Shown piece after piece: positions 10,854-18,963 of a stretch of DNA of 64,000 bases (position 1 is its first letter; every line of letters starts with the position of its first letter). Origin of the DNA: Ardenticatenaceae bacterium (GTDB taxonomy: Bacteria > Chloroflexota > Anaerolineae > Promineifilales > Promineifilaceae); contig JACKCD010000018.1 in assembly GCA_020634215.1 (NCBI GenBank), positions 1 to 64,000 on the forward strand, in the 5' to 3' direction. The notes beneath the pieces were generated by a model. That model did not search any database. It was given only the letters and a program-made list of their open reading frames with translations, and was not told the origin of the DNA. The translations under genes and the position numbers were made by a program.

Positions 10854-12263
10854 ATGACAACATTCGATCATGCTACCTACATTTCCCCCTTTAGCTGGCG
10901 CTATGGCAGCAGCGAGATGCGCGAACTGTGGTCGGAGACCAGCAAGCGACGGCTGATGCGGCGGGTGTGGGTGGCTCTGGCAACGGCGCAGCAGCAGGCA
11001 GGGCTGGTGACGGCGGCGCAACTGGCCGATTTGCAGGCTCACGCCAATGACGTAGACATTGCCCGTGCGTTGGAAATTGAGCAAGAAACGCGCCACGACG
11101 TGATGGCCGAAATTCGCACCTTTGCCGAGCAATGCCCGGTGGGTGGGGGCATTATCCATTGGGGGGCGACCAGTGCCGACATTACCGACAATGTGGACGT
11201 GCTGCGGCAGCGGGAGGCGACGGTTTTGCTGCTGCGGCAGTTGGAAGGGCTGCTGCTGGCGTTGGCGGAAAAAATTGAGGCCACAGCGGCCGTTCCCACC
11301 ATGGCCCACACCCACATCCAGCCGGCCGAACCGACCACCCTCGGCTACCGTTTTGCCGTTTATGCCCAGGATTTGCTGGAAGATTACCGGCAGCTGTGCG
11401 ACTTGTTGGCTTCGCTACGGGGCAAGGGGCTGAAGGGGGCGGTGGGGACACAGGCCGGATACGTGGAGCTGCTGGCGGGCAGCGGCATGGCGGCGGAGGA
11501 GATGGAGGCGGTGGCGATGGCGGAACTAGGGCTGCCATATTTTCCTATTGCCACGCAAACCTACACCCGGCAGCAGGATTTGCGCGTCTTGCAGGTGCTG
11601 GCCGGGATTGCCGCCTCATTGCACAAATTCGCCCTTGATTTCCGCGTGCTGCAATCGCCGCCGTTTGGTGAATGGGCGGAGCCGTTTGGCAAAAAGCAGG
11701 TGGGTTCATCGGCGATGCCGTTTAAGCGGAATCCGATCAACATGGAGAATATTTGCTCGCTGGCGCGTTTTGTGGCGGGGCTGCCGGCGATGGCGTGGGA
11801 CAACGCCAGTCAGGCGATTTTGGAGCGCAGTTTGGATGATTCGGCCAACCGGCGCATTTTTTTGGCGGAGGGGTTTTTAGCGACGGATGAGATGGTGGGG
11901 CGTATGGCGCGGGTGGTGCGGGAGATGATGGTGGATGAAACGGCCGTTTCTCACAACCTATCAACCTACGGTCCCTTTGCCGCCACCGAACGGGTATTGA
12001 TGGCATTGGTGGCCGCTGGAGCCAGCCGCCAGGATGGGCATGAGTGGATTCGGGAGGCAAGTTTGCAGGCGTGGGCTGCGTTGCAGCAGGGCGAAGGCAA
12101 CCCGTTGCTGCCGCTGCTGCTGGCCGATGAACGGCTTAAACCGTATCTGTCGGCGGCGCAAATTGGGGAGCTGATGGAGGCAGAAGGGTATGTGGGAACG
12201 GCCGTTTCCCGCGCTCTCACCCTGGCAAAAACCATCCGCCAGTACATTTTGGCCTCAAATTAG
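10854..12263 (+). CDS. purB: Adenylosuccinate lyase
   Basis: A fumarase/aspartase-superfamily lyase of purine synthesis (SAICAR to AICAR, adenylosuccinate to AMP). The 469-residue protein carries the superfamily signature SSAMPFKRNPINMENI near residue 290 and the conserved GATSADITDN and AHTHIQPAEPTTLGYR motifs that place catalytic histidines. The ATG at 10854 gives the usual start. A GTG seven codons upstream is possible but not family-like. Its 5' region includes an inverted pair, CACGGATGG near 10786 and CCATCCGTG near 10828, that could form a long-loop stem. It stands alone, with a MITE-like repeat upstream and a small basic protein gene downstream. Confidence 0.95.
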   Translation: MTTFDHATYISPFSWRYGSSEMRELWSETSKRRLMRRVWVALATAQQQAGLVTAAQLADLQAHANDVDIARALEIEQETRHDVMAEIRTFAEQCPVGGGIIHWGATSADITDNVDVLRQREATVLLLRQLEGLLLALAEKIEATAAVPTMAHTHIQPAEPTTLGYRFAVYAQDLLEDYRQLCDLLASLRGKGLKGAVGTQAGYVELLAGSGMAAEEMEAVAMAELGLPYFPIATQTYTRQQDLRVLQVLAGIAASLHKFALDFRVLQSPPFGEWAEPFGKKQVGSSAMPFKRNPINMENICSLARFVAGLPAMAWDNASQAILERSLDDSANRRIFLAEGFLATDEMVGRMARVVREMMVDETAVSHNLSTYGPFAATERVLMALVAAGASRQDGHEWIREASLQAWAALQQGEGNPLLPLLLADERLKPYLSAAQIGELMEAEGYVGTAVSRALTLAKTIRQYILASN

Positions 12264-12317
12264 CCTTGATTCTGTGATATACTTACGATAGAAAGATTTA
12301 GATTGAGGAGATGGCTC

Positions 12318-12494
12318 ATGGCTAAACGGAAAATCAGTTTAACAGATGATCAAAGAAAAAAGAATATCGAAATTCTTTCACGTTTGGAAGACGAACGCCG
12401 CCGTTTAATTGAAGACACGAGGGCGCTTCAACAAGCTGAAAAACGACGCCCTGGCCGTAAACGCCGCAAAAAAGCTGAAGATACGGCGAGCTAA
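12318..12494 (+). CDS. Small basic coiled-coil protein, 58 aa, function unknown
   Basis: A short gene with a good ribosome binding site (GAGGAG at 12305-12310, 7 bases before ATG 12318). It starts MAKRKISLTDDQRKKN and ends in a strongly basic helix (KRRPGRKRRKKAEDTAS). About a third of residues are Lys/Arg and the middle (EILSRLEDERRRLIEDTRALQQAEK) has heptad-like spacing. It could be a nucleic-acid-associated or ribosome-associated protein, but I recognise no family. A clear terminator follows. It overlaps no gene on the other strand and is A-rich relative to its neighbours. Confidence 0.7.
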   Translation: MAKRKISLTDDQRKKNIEILSRLEDERRRLIEDTRALQQAEKRRPGRKRRKKAEDTAS

Positions 12495-12511
12495 CTACAA
12501 TCAATCTTGAC

Positions 12512-12536
12512 AAAGAAACGGCTTCGTTTCTTTTAG
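12512..12536 (+). terminator. Rho-independent terminator of the 58-aa gene
   Basis: AAAGAAACG (12512-12520) pairs with CGTTTCTTT (12525-12533) over a GCTT loop, followed by T. It lies 17 bases after the stop codon. Confidence 0.85.
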
Positions 12537-12537
12537 G

Positions 12538-12565
12538 AAGGCGGCAATCATGCCATTGCCGCCTT
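12538..12565. terminator. Perfect 11-bp hairpin between convergent genes
   Basis: AAGGCGGCAAT (12538-12548) pairs with ATTGCCGCCTT (12555-12565). It lies just past the sucB stop codon when read on the minus strand and probably ends that transcript. Confidence 0.75.
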
Positions 12566-12571
12566 CGGTTA

Positions 12572-13801
12572 TTATCCCTCTAACAACAAACTTTCCGGAT
12601 CTTCAACCAATTCCTTGACCCGTACCAGGAATTGCACCGCTTCACGCCCATCCACAATGCGGTGGTCGTAGCTGAGTGCCACATACATCATGGGGCGAAT
12701 GACGACTGTGCCGTTGTGGGCGATGGGGCGTTCCTGAATGGCGTGCAGCCCCAAAATGCCCACCTGCGGCGGGTTGAGAATGGGGGTACTCATCAGCGAG
12801 CCAAAGATACCGCCGTTGGTGATGGTAAAGGTGCCACCGCGCAAATCTTCCAGCGAGAGCGAACCGTCACGTGCCTTGGCCGCCAAATCGCGCACGTCCT
12901 TTTCGATGGTGGCAAACGATTTGCGGTCGGCGTTGCGGATGACGGGAACAACCAGCCCTTCCTCGGCTCCCACGGCCATGCCGATGTCGTAATATTGCTT
13001 GACGACTACTTCATCTCCCTGAATTTCGGCGTTGAGCAGCGGGAACGCTTTGAGTGCCCCCACCACCGCCTTGACAAAGAAAGAGGAAAAGCCGAGCTTG
13101 ATCTCGTGCCGTTTGACAAAGCCGTCTTGCCGCCGTTTGCGGAGTTCCATGACGGCGCTCATGTCAATTTCGTTGAAGGTGGTGAGCATGGCGGCGGTAT
13201 GCTGGGCTTCCACCAGCCGTTGGGCGATGGTGCGGCGGCGGCGGGACATGCGGATGCGTTCTTCGGAACGGCCGTTTTCCCCAGCCACAGCCATCACAGG
13301 TGCAGCCGGTGTAACTGCCGGAGCCGGAGCAGCGGGAGGGGCAGCCTGGCTGCTCAAATGCGCCGTCACATCCTGCTTGGTCACGCGCCCGCCGGGGCCG
13401 CTGCCAGAAAGCTGCGCCAGATCCACCCCTTTGTCATCGGCCATGCGGCGGGCGACGGGGGTGGCCGCTGCGGCAGCGGTGGCTGGAGCCGGTGCTGGGG
13501 GGCTGGGGGGCAGGGGAGCGGGGGAGATGGAAACGGCCGTTTCTGCCACACTCACCTCACCTGCCGCATCAATTTCGCCCAGCGTATCGCCTACAGCCAC
13601 ATCATCCCCCTGCTGGTGGGCAATGGCAACCAGCACCCCGGCCGCTTCTGCCCCTACTTCCACATCCACCTTGTCAGTTTCCAGCTCTACCAAAATCTCA
13701 CCGACATTGACGCGATCCCCAACTTGCTTCTGCCACTGGCCGACGGTGGCCTCAACGACTGATTCGCCAAGCTGGGGAACGAGAATTTTTGTTGTTGTCA
13801 T
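12572..13801 (-). CDS. sucB: 2-oxoglutarate dehydrogenase E2 (dihydrolipoyl succinyltransferase)
   Basis: The core acyltransferase of the 2-oxoglutarate dehydrogenase complex. It has an N-terminal lipoyl domain (1-80, lipoylated Lys in [11 protein letters not shown]), an Ala/Pro-rich linker and an E3-binding domain (~130-170, [29 protein letters not shown]). A catalytic domain (~185-409) follows, with the active-site His in [13 protein letters not shown]. The E2 type is called succinyl-specific because of the sucA gene next to it. The flexible linker contains one AACGGCCGTT palindrome, read as the peptide ETAVS. No E3 (lpd) gene is adjacent. The pair is probably one operon, sucA first. Confidence 0.95.
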   Translation of the reverse strand: MTTTKILVPQLGESVVEATVGQWQKQVGDRVNVGEILVELETDKVDVEVGAEAAGVLVAIAHQQGDDVAVGDTLGEIDAAGEVSVAETAVSISPAPLPPSPPAPAPATAAAAATPVARRMADDKGVDLAQLSGSGPGGRVTKQDVTAHLSSQAAPPAAPAPAVTPAAPVMAVAGENGRSEERIRMSRRRRTIAQRLVEAQHTAAMLTTFNEIDMSAVMELRKRRQDGFVKRHEIKLGFSSFFVKAVVGALKAFPLLNAEIQGDEVVVKQYYDIGMAVGAEEGLVVPVIRNADRKSFATIEKDVRDLAAKARDGSLSLEDLRGGTFTITNGGIFGSLMSTPILNPPQVGILGLHAIQERPIAHNGTVVIRPMMYVALSYDHRIVDGREAVQFLVRVKELVEDPESLLLEG

Positions 13802-13885
13802 GCAAATCTCCCTTTTATGAACCGCAGAGGGCGCGAAGGGCGCAGAGAAATCAGAAAAAACTTTGTGTCCTTTGCGGTGAAAAAT

Positions 13886-16672
13886 TTATCGCAGTTGAAA
13901 CGCTTTCTGCACAATCAAATTTTGATTGATGCGGTGCCAGGTAGACGACCCTTCGGCGGGGCTGGCGCGGCGCGGACGGCCGATATAGTCCAGCGGCAGG
14001 CGACCATCCAGCAGCCGCATCAGCCGGGGGCGCGTGTAGTCCCAGGCACCCATGTTGAGCGGTTCCTCTTGCAGCCAAAACACCTCTTCGGTGTTGCCGT
14101 ATTGGTCAAACAGCGGCTGCACCTGTTGGCCGGGGAACGGGTAAATTTGCTCCGTGCGGACAATGGCGACTTCGGGCGTGCGGGCGCGGTAGTCGCTGGT
14201 GATTAGGTCAACATAGACCTTGCCGGTGCAGAAGATGAGCCGCCGTACCTTGTCTGGATTTTGCGCGGCGATGGGGTCGTCTAGCACGGGTTGAAAACGG
14301 CCGTTTGCCAGCTCATTCAGCGACGAATACGCTTCGCGGTGGCGCAGCAGGCTTTTGGGCGACATGATAATCAGCGGCAGCGGGTCTACTTCCAGCAGGG
14401 CCGCCTGCCGCCGCAGCAGGTGGAAATATTGCGCCGCCGTTGTCGGGTTGGCAATTCGCATGTTGGTTTCCCCCGCCGACTGCAAAAAGCGCTCCAGCCG
14501 CCCCGTGGAATGATCCGGCCCTTGTCCTTCATAGCCGTGGGGCAGCAGCATCACTAGCGATGGCAGTTGGTTCCACTTGGCGCGTCCAGAATGGACAAAT
14601 TCATCCAGCATCGCCTGGGCACCGTTGATAAAGTCGCCATATTGCCCCTCCCAAATGACCAGCCGGTCGGGAGCCTGAATGTTGTAGCCATATTCATACC
14701 CCAGGGCAGCGTTTTCCGACAGCGGGCTGTTGCGGATTTCAAAGGCGGCGCGAACTTGGGGAATTTCTTGCAGCGGCACGTACACCTTGCCGCTTTCGGC
14801 ATCGCGCAGCAGGGCGTGGCGATGGCTAAAGGTGCCGCGCTCCACATCTTCGCCGGTGAAGCGGATGGCGGTGCCGTCGGCCAAAATGGAGGCCAGGGCG
14901 AGCGCTTCGGCGGTGGCCCAATCTACGGTAGGCGCGTCGTGGTCGTCGCCGTTGGCATCGAGGCGGCGGTCTAGCACCCGCTTGAGCTTGCTGTTGATCT
15001 TGAAGCCGTCGGGCAGGGCGTGGAGGGCGAGATTGAGTTCTTTGAGTTTGGCGGCGGAAACGGCCGTTTCCACCCGGCTGGCGGCCCCCTTGGGCGGCGG
15101 TGTCACTAGCTCCGTCTCTTCATCATCCGGCGGCGGGGCTTCAAACGCCTCCTCCAAAATCTTCATCTGCCGTTCCAGCAGCGCCTGCGCCCGGTTGCCA
15201 TCAATCAGCCCCCGCTGTTGCAGTGTGGTCGCCCACTTTTGCCGCACCGTTGGCAGCTTGTCAATCGTTTGGTACATCGTCGGCTGGGTAAAGCGAGGTT
15301 CGTCCCCTTCGTTGTGGCCGTAGCGGCGATAGCCAACGAGGTCAATCATAAAATCTTTGAGGAAGCGGTGGCGATAGGCGAAAGCGAGTCGCGCTACTTC
15401 GATGCACGCTTCAGGGTCGTCGGCGTTGACGTGGACGATGGGGATTTTGAACCCTTTGGCGAGGTCGCTGGCGTAGCGGGTGGAACGCGCCGCCCAGTCA
15501 AAGGTGGTAAAGCCAATTTGGTTGTTGGTGATGAGGTGAATGGTGCCACCAACGCGGTAGCCGCGCAGCCGGTGCATGTTGAGCGTTTCCGCTACCACTC
15601 CTTGCGCGGCAAAAGCGGCGTCGCCGTGGATGAGGATGGGGATGGTGATGGCGTGGTCGAAGCGGGGATGCCCCGGTTTGTCTACAAACGTCCCCGCCGC
15701 CCGCGCCATCCCCTCCACGACGGGGTTGACGTGTTCGAGGTGGCTGGGGTTGGGAGCCATTGTCACCACGAGGTCAATCAGTTCTCCCCGCTTGGCAACA
15801 GAACGCCGCGCCCCGGCGTGGTATTTCACGTCACCCGTCCAGCCGAGGCTGTCGCGGACGGTGTAGCTGTCGCTTTCCTGGTCTTTGAATTCGGCCAAAA
15901 TGTGGGCGTAGGGTTTGTTGAGGATGTGGGTGAGGACGTTGAGACGGCCGCGATGGGCCATGCCCACCAAAATGCGGTGGATGCCTTCGTTGGCGGCGCG
16001 GCCGATGATGACTTCGAGAATTGGCACCATCATGTCTACCCCCTCGATGGAGAAGCGGGTTTTGCCGGGGAAGACGCGGTGGAGAAAATGTTCAAAGGTT
16101 TCGACTTCGGTGAGCCGCTCCAGCAGCAGGCGCAAATCGGTGGGGGCGTTGTCGGGGTGGAAGCGGCGGCTTTCGGCGGCCTCGCGCAGCCATTCGCGCT
16201 CATCGGGGTTGCTCAGATGGTCATAATCGTAGCCGATGGAGCCGGTGTAGATGGTTCGCAGCCGGCCGATGGCGGCGGCGGCATTGCTGGCACCAACGGC
16301 GGCGGGGCCGGTGAGGATGGTGGCGGGTAGCTGCTGCAAATCGGCTTCGCTGAGGCCGTGGGTGGCAAGCTCTAGCGAGGGATCACCGGGGCGGGGTGCG
16401 CCCAGGGGGTCAATGTCGGCGGCGAGGTGGCCGTATTCGCGGATGGCCTGCACCAGGCGGACGGCGGCGGTGAGTTTTTCGGTGGGGAAAACGGCCGTTT
16501 CCACCCCCTTTCCTGCCCCATTAACCCCTGCTGCTGGTTCTGCCGGAGGCGACCAGTTGGCAAAGGCAGCGCGGGTGGCTGCGTCTACGCTGTTGGGGTC
16601 TTGCTGGTATCGTTCATAAAGCTCAAGAATGTAACCGGCGTTGGGGCCGTGGAATTCTTGCCAAATATCCAT
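13886..16672 (-). CDS. sucA: 2-oxoglutarate dehydrogenase E1 component
   Basis: The thiamine-diphosphate decarboxylase of the 2-oxoglutarate dehydrogenase complex (928 aa, full length). The N-terminus (MDIWQEFHGPNAGYILELYERYQ) is the E2-binding segment. Family landmarks follow: GMAHRGRLNVLTHILNKPY, HGDAAFAAQGVVAETLNM, the YRRYGHNEGDEPRFTQPTMY region and GYEYGYNIQAPDRLVIWEGQYGDF. ThDP and Mg binding is indicated by HVNADDPEAC and the neighbouring segment. It is followed by sucB after an 84-base gap, so the enzyme probably serves an oxidative TCA cycle. Five AACGGCCGTT-type sites fall in or beside the sucAB pair. Confidence 0.97.
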   Translation of the reverse strand: MDIWQEFHGPNAGYILELYERYQQDPNSVDAATRAAFANWSPPAEPAAGVNGAGKGVETAVFPTEKLTAAVRLVQAIREYGHLAADIDPLGAPRPGDPSLELATHGLSEADLQQLPATILTGPAAVGASNAAAAIGRLRTIYTGSIGYDYDHLSNPDEREWLREAAESRRFHPDNAPTDLRLLLERLTEVETFEHFLHRVFPGKTRFSIEGVDMMVPILEVIIGRAANEGIHRILVGMAHRGRLNVLTHILNKPYAHILAEFKDQESDSYTVRDSLGWTGDVKYHAGARRSVAKRGELIDLVVTMAPNPSHLEHVNPVVEGMARAAGTFVDKPGHPRFDHAITIPILIHGDAAFAAQGVVAETLNMHRLRGYRVGGTIHLITNNQIGFTTFDWAARSTRYASDLAKGFKIPIVHVNADDPEACIEVARLAFAYRHRFLKDFMIDLVGYRRYGHNEGDEPRFTQPTMYQTIDKLPTVRQKWATTLQQRGLIDGNRAQALLERQMKILEEAFEAPPPDDEETELVTPPPKGAASRVETAVSAAKLKELNLALHALPDGFKINSKLKRVLDRRLDANGDDHDAPTVDWATAEALALASILADGTAIRFTGEDVERGTFSHRHALLRDAESGKVYVPLQEIPQVRAAFEIRNSPLSENAALGYEYGYNIQAPDRLVIWEGQYGDFINGAQAMLDEFVHSGRAKWNQLPSLVMLLPHGYEGQGPDHSTGRLERFLQSAGETNMRIANPTTAAQYFHLLRRQAALLEVDPLPLIIMSPKSLLRHREAYSSLNELANGRFQPVLDDPIAAQNPDKVRRLIFCTGKVYVDLITSDYRARTPEVAIVRTEQIYPFPGQQVQPLFDQYGNTEEVFWLQEEPLNMGAWDYTRPRLMRLLDGRLPLDYIGRPRRASPAEGSSTWHRINQNLIVQKAFQLR

Positions 16673-16690
16673 GTGGTTGTCCTATCTTAA

Positions 16691-16751
16691 ATAGAACGCA
16701 GATTTACCTGATACACCTGATCAGGAAAATCAGGTAAATCTGCGTCCTATT
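16691..16751. repeat. Long imperfect inverted repeat between sucA and an MFS gene
   Basis: Bases 16696-16712 (ACGCAGATTTACCTGAT) pair perfectly with 16729-16745. With one mismatch the stem extends outward to ~22 bp. The loop itself contains another CCTGAT/ATCAGG pair. It probably ends the minus-strand MFS transcript and belongs to a wider class of spacer hairpins in this window. Confidence 0.7.
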
Positions 16752-16792
16752 TTGTGTGATGTATTAGGTTGTCTATTCTCTCTGTTTATAGT

Positions 16793-17971
16793 CTAGGATA
16801 TTTTTTGAGGCAAGAGGAGAATGGCAAATGCGGCGAGAATGGGGAGAACGGCCGTTGCTTGCAGTGCCGTAGCCAGCCCGGTTTGGTCGGCCACGATGCC
16901 AAGAACGTAGCTGCCGACGGAGCCGCTGAAGAACATAAAGCCGAGGACGAGGCCGGAGGCCAGCGCCTGCCGGTTGGGCAGCAGGTTTTGCACCGACATG
17001 ACGAGGATGCTGTGGGGCATTCCGATAAAGAAGCCTGCCAGGATGAGCATGGCCGAGCGCAGTGGGTCGGCGGCGGTGACGTAGAGATAGATGGGAATGG
17101 TGCTGCCGAGGGCGGCCATGAGCAGCACCCATTTGCCCCCCATGCGGTCGGCGAGGTAGCCGCCCAGGGTGTTGCCGGTGGCGGAGCCAAGCATGAGCAG
17201 GGAGGCGAGGAGGCCGACAAAAGTGGGGTCTATGCCCATGTCGGTAAACAGCTTGGGAGCGAAGTTGATGGCGGCAATGCCGGTGGTGCTAGTGGCGATG
17301 ATGATGAGGGGGAGCAGGATGAGGGGGCGCAGGTTGAGTTTCGCCGCTGTGCCAGCGGTGGTGGTGTTGGGGGAGGAAACGGCCGTTTGTTTGGGTCTTG
17401 TCGTGTTATAGTCGCTGCCGATCCATTGCCAGCCGCTGGTGAAGGCGATGAGGGCGAGGGCGGCGAGGATGAGATAGCCGGGACGGTTGAAGAGGTCGAG
17501 CATGAACCCAGCGAGGATGGGGCCGATAAAGAGACCCATTTGCCCGGCGGTGAAAAAAACGGCCGTTGCCCGCGCCCGCACTGACTGTTGCACACGGCCG
17601 GCAACCATCGCCCCGGTGGGGTGAAACATGCCCGAACCCAGCCCGGCGACGGTCAGCGCTACCAGCGCCACCCAATCCCCAGCGATGGCGGCGATGGCGT
17701 AAAAGATAATCATCCAGCCTATGCCGCCCACCACCAGCCAGCGCGGGCCAACCCGGTCGGCCAGCCAGCCAAACAGCGGCTGCGTGAGGGCGTTGCCCAC
17801 GTTGTAGAGCAGCAGCGACAGTCCCACTTGGGCATTGCTCAGCCCCAGGTTAAGGGCTAAAACGGCGATAAGCAGGGTACGGCTGCTGTTAAGAACATCT
17901 ACAAAAAAATGGGTGATGGAAACGGCCAAATAAGCGCGTTCCCGTAAAAAGCTTGTTGGGGTTGCTACCAT
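16793..17971 (-). CDS. MFS transporter, fosmidomycin-resistance-like
   Basis: A 392-residue major facilitator with about 12 membrane helices and a short charged start. The first half resembles Fsr-type exporters (THFFVDVLNSSRTLLIAVLALNLGLS; GLGSGMFHPTGAMVAGRVQ; loop motif GWLADRVGPRWLVVGG). A similar GYLADRMGGKWVLL loop lies in the second half. These are consistent with a proton-coupled drug or metabolite exporter, but the substrate cannot be told from sequence. The gene stands alone on the minus strand, divergent from the molybdoprotein gene. It contains three ACGGCCGT palindromes. Confidence 0.85.
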   Translation of the reverse strand: MVATPTSFLRERAYLAVSITHFFVDVLNSSRTLLIAVLALNLGLSNAQVGLSLLLYNVGNALTQPLFGWLADRVGPRWLVVGGIGWMIIFYAIAAIAGDWVALVALTVAGLGSGMFHPTGAMVAGRVQQSVRARATAVFFTAGQMGLFIGPILAGFMLDLFNRPGYLILAALALIAFTSGWQWIGSDYNTTRPKQTAVSSPNTTTAGTAAKLNLRPLILLPLIIIATSTTGIAAINFAPKLFTDMGIDPTFVGLLASLLMLGSATGNTLGGYLADRMGGKWVLLMAALGSTIPIYLYVTAADPLRSAMLILAGFFIGMPHSILVMSVQNLLPNRQALASGLVLGFMFFSGSVGSYVLGIVADQTGLATALQATAVLPILAAFAILLLPQKIS

Positions 17972-18185
17972 TGAAAACTCCTGTCCTCTCTTGCAAGATT
18001 TGTATTGTTTAGTCTATCCCATCTGGTAGGTTTGCCAATAGACAACCATCTAATGATACAGGTGCTAACAAAACGTTTATGCCTATGTAAGCACGTCGTA
18101 ATAAGTTGCTGCTATAATGCTATGGATAATGAAGACATAACTATGCCAGCCAAGACAAAATTGGTTGAGACTGATGAGGTGAACC

Positions 18186-18839
18186 ATGTTTGAAAAAGTT
18201 TTCGGCCGTCGCCAGCAAGAAGAGAGTGTGCGCGAGATGAATCGGCTGCCGCCGGGGCAGTCGTTGACCAACAAGTTCCCGGTACTGCACTATGGCCCCA
18301 CTCCCCACACCGACCTCTCAACGTGGGATTTGAAGGTGTTTGGGCTGGTGGAAGTGGAAAAGACGTGGAACTGGGAGCAGTTTAACGCCCTGCCGCGCAC
18401 CAAATTGACGATGGACATCCACTGCGTCACCCGCTGGTCAAAGTTTGACACCGATTGGGAAGGGGTGTCGCTGGGGCAACTGGTGCGTGAGGGGTTTATT
18501 ACGCCGAAGCCGGAGGCGAAGTATGTGGTGCAGCATTGTGAGTATGGCTATACCACTAACCTGCCGCTGGATATGATGCTGCTCGACAACTTTTTGCTGG
18601 CAACCCATTTTGACGGCAAGCCGTTGGAGCTAGAGCATGGGTATCCGCTGCGGGGGGTGATTGGCACCTTTGCCGACCGCCACGAGGTAAAGTCGGCCTA
18701 TTTGTGGAAGGGCGGTAAATGGCTGCGCGGGCTGGAATTTCGTGCCCAAGACCAACTGGGTTTTTGGGAGCGGAATGGGTATAGCAATGAGGCTGACCCG
18801 TGGCGGGAGCAGCGGTTTGCGCGGGGTGGCTGGTATTAG
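18186..18839 (+). CDS. Sulfite-oxidase-like molybdopterin protein (YedY/MsrP family)
   Basis: A 217-residue molybdopterin-binding oxidoreductase of the sulfite oxidase fold. The molybdenum ligand is the Cys in MDIHCVTRWSKFDTDWEGV, and the pterin-contact region (HCEYGYTTNLPLD, GYPLRGVIG) is intact. Unlike E. coli YedY it has no Tat signal peptide, so it is predicted cytoplasmic. Its substrate is unknown; methionine sulfoxide or other S- or N-oxides are possible. The ATG at 18186 follows GAGGTG. No heme-binding partner (YedZ) is adjacent. A strong terminator at 18921 ends the unit. It contains no AACGGCCGTT site, unlike most neighbours. Confidence 0.88.
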   Translation: MFEKVFGRRQQEESVREMNRLPPGQSLTNKFPVLHYGPTPHTDLSTWDLKVFGLVEVEKTWNWEQFNALPRTKLTMDIHCVTRWSKFDTDWEGVSLGQLVREGFITPKPEAKYVVQHCEYGYTTNLPLDMMLLDNFLLATHFDGKPLELEHGYPLRGVIGTFADRHEVKSAYLWKGGKWLRGLEFRAQDQLGFWERNGYSNEADPWREQRFARGGWY

Positions 18840-18920
18840 GGTTCGGATGAGAGAATATATTTTGACAGGATTGCTAGGGTTTTTAGGATTAGGTTGGGAA
18901 AATTGGTTTGGATTGTAGTC

Positions 18921-18949
18921 AAGAACGCCCCGAAGGGCGTTCTTTTATC
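18921..18949. terminator. Strong Rho-independent terminator
   Basis: AAGAACGCCC pairs with GGGCGTTCTT (18935-18944) over a CGAA tetraloop, followed by TTT. It lies between convergent genes and serves the molybdoprotein gene, and possibly the minus-strand gene too. Confidence 0.92.
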
Positions 18950-18963
18950 AGCTACAAAAGCTT

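Noticed and set aside
11182..12060. Several antisense frames over purB
   Set aside because: High-GC shadows made of Pro/Ala/Arg runs.
12632..13762. Open frame of 376 codons antisense to sucB
   Set aside because: It is the antisense shadow of a well-supported gene, composition and residues (His/Gly rich) are typical of shadows, and there is no ribosome binding site.
15218..16330. Open frame of 370 codons antisense to sucA
   Set aside because: Same reason; sucA is certain and the antisense product is a Val/Gly/Asp-rich shadow.
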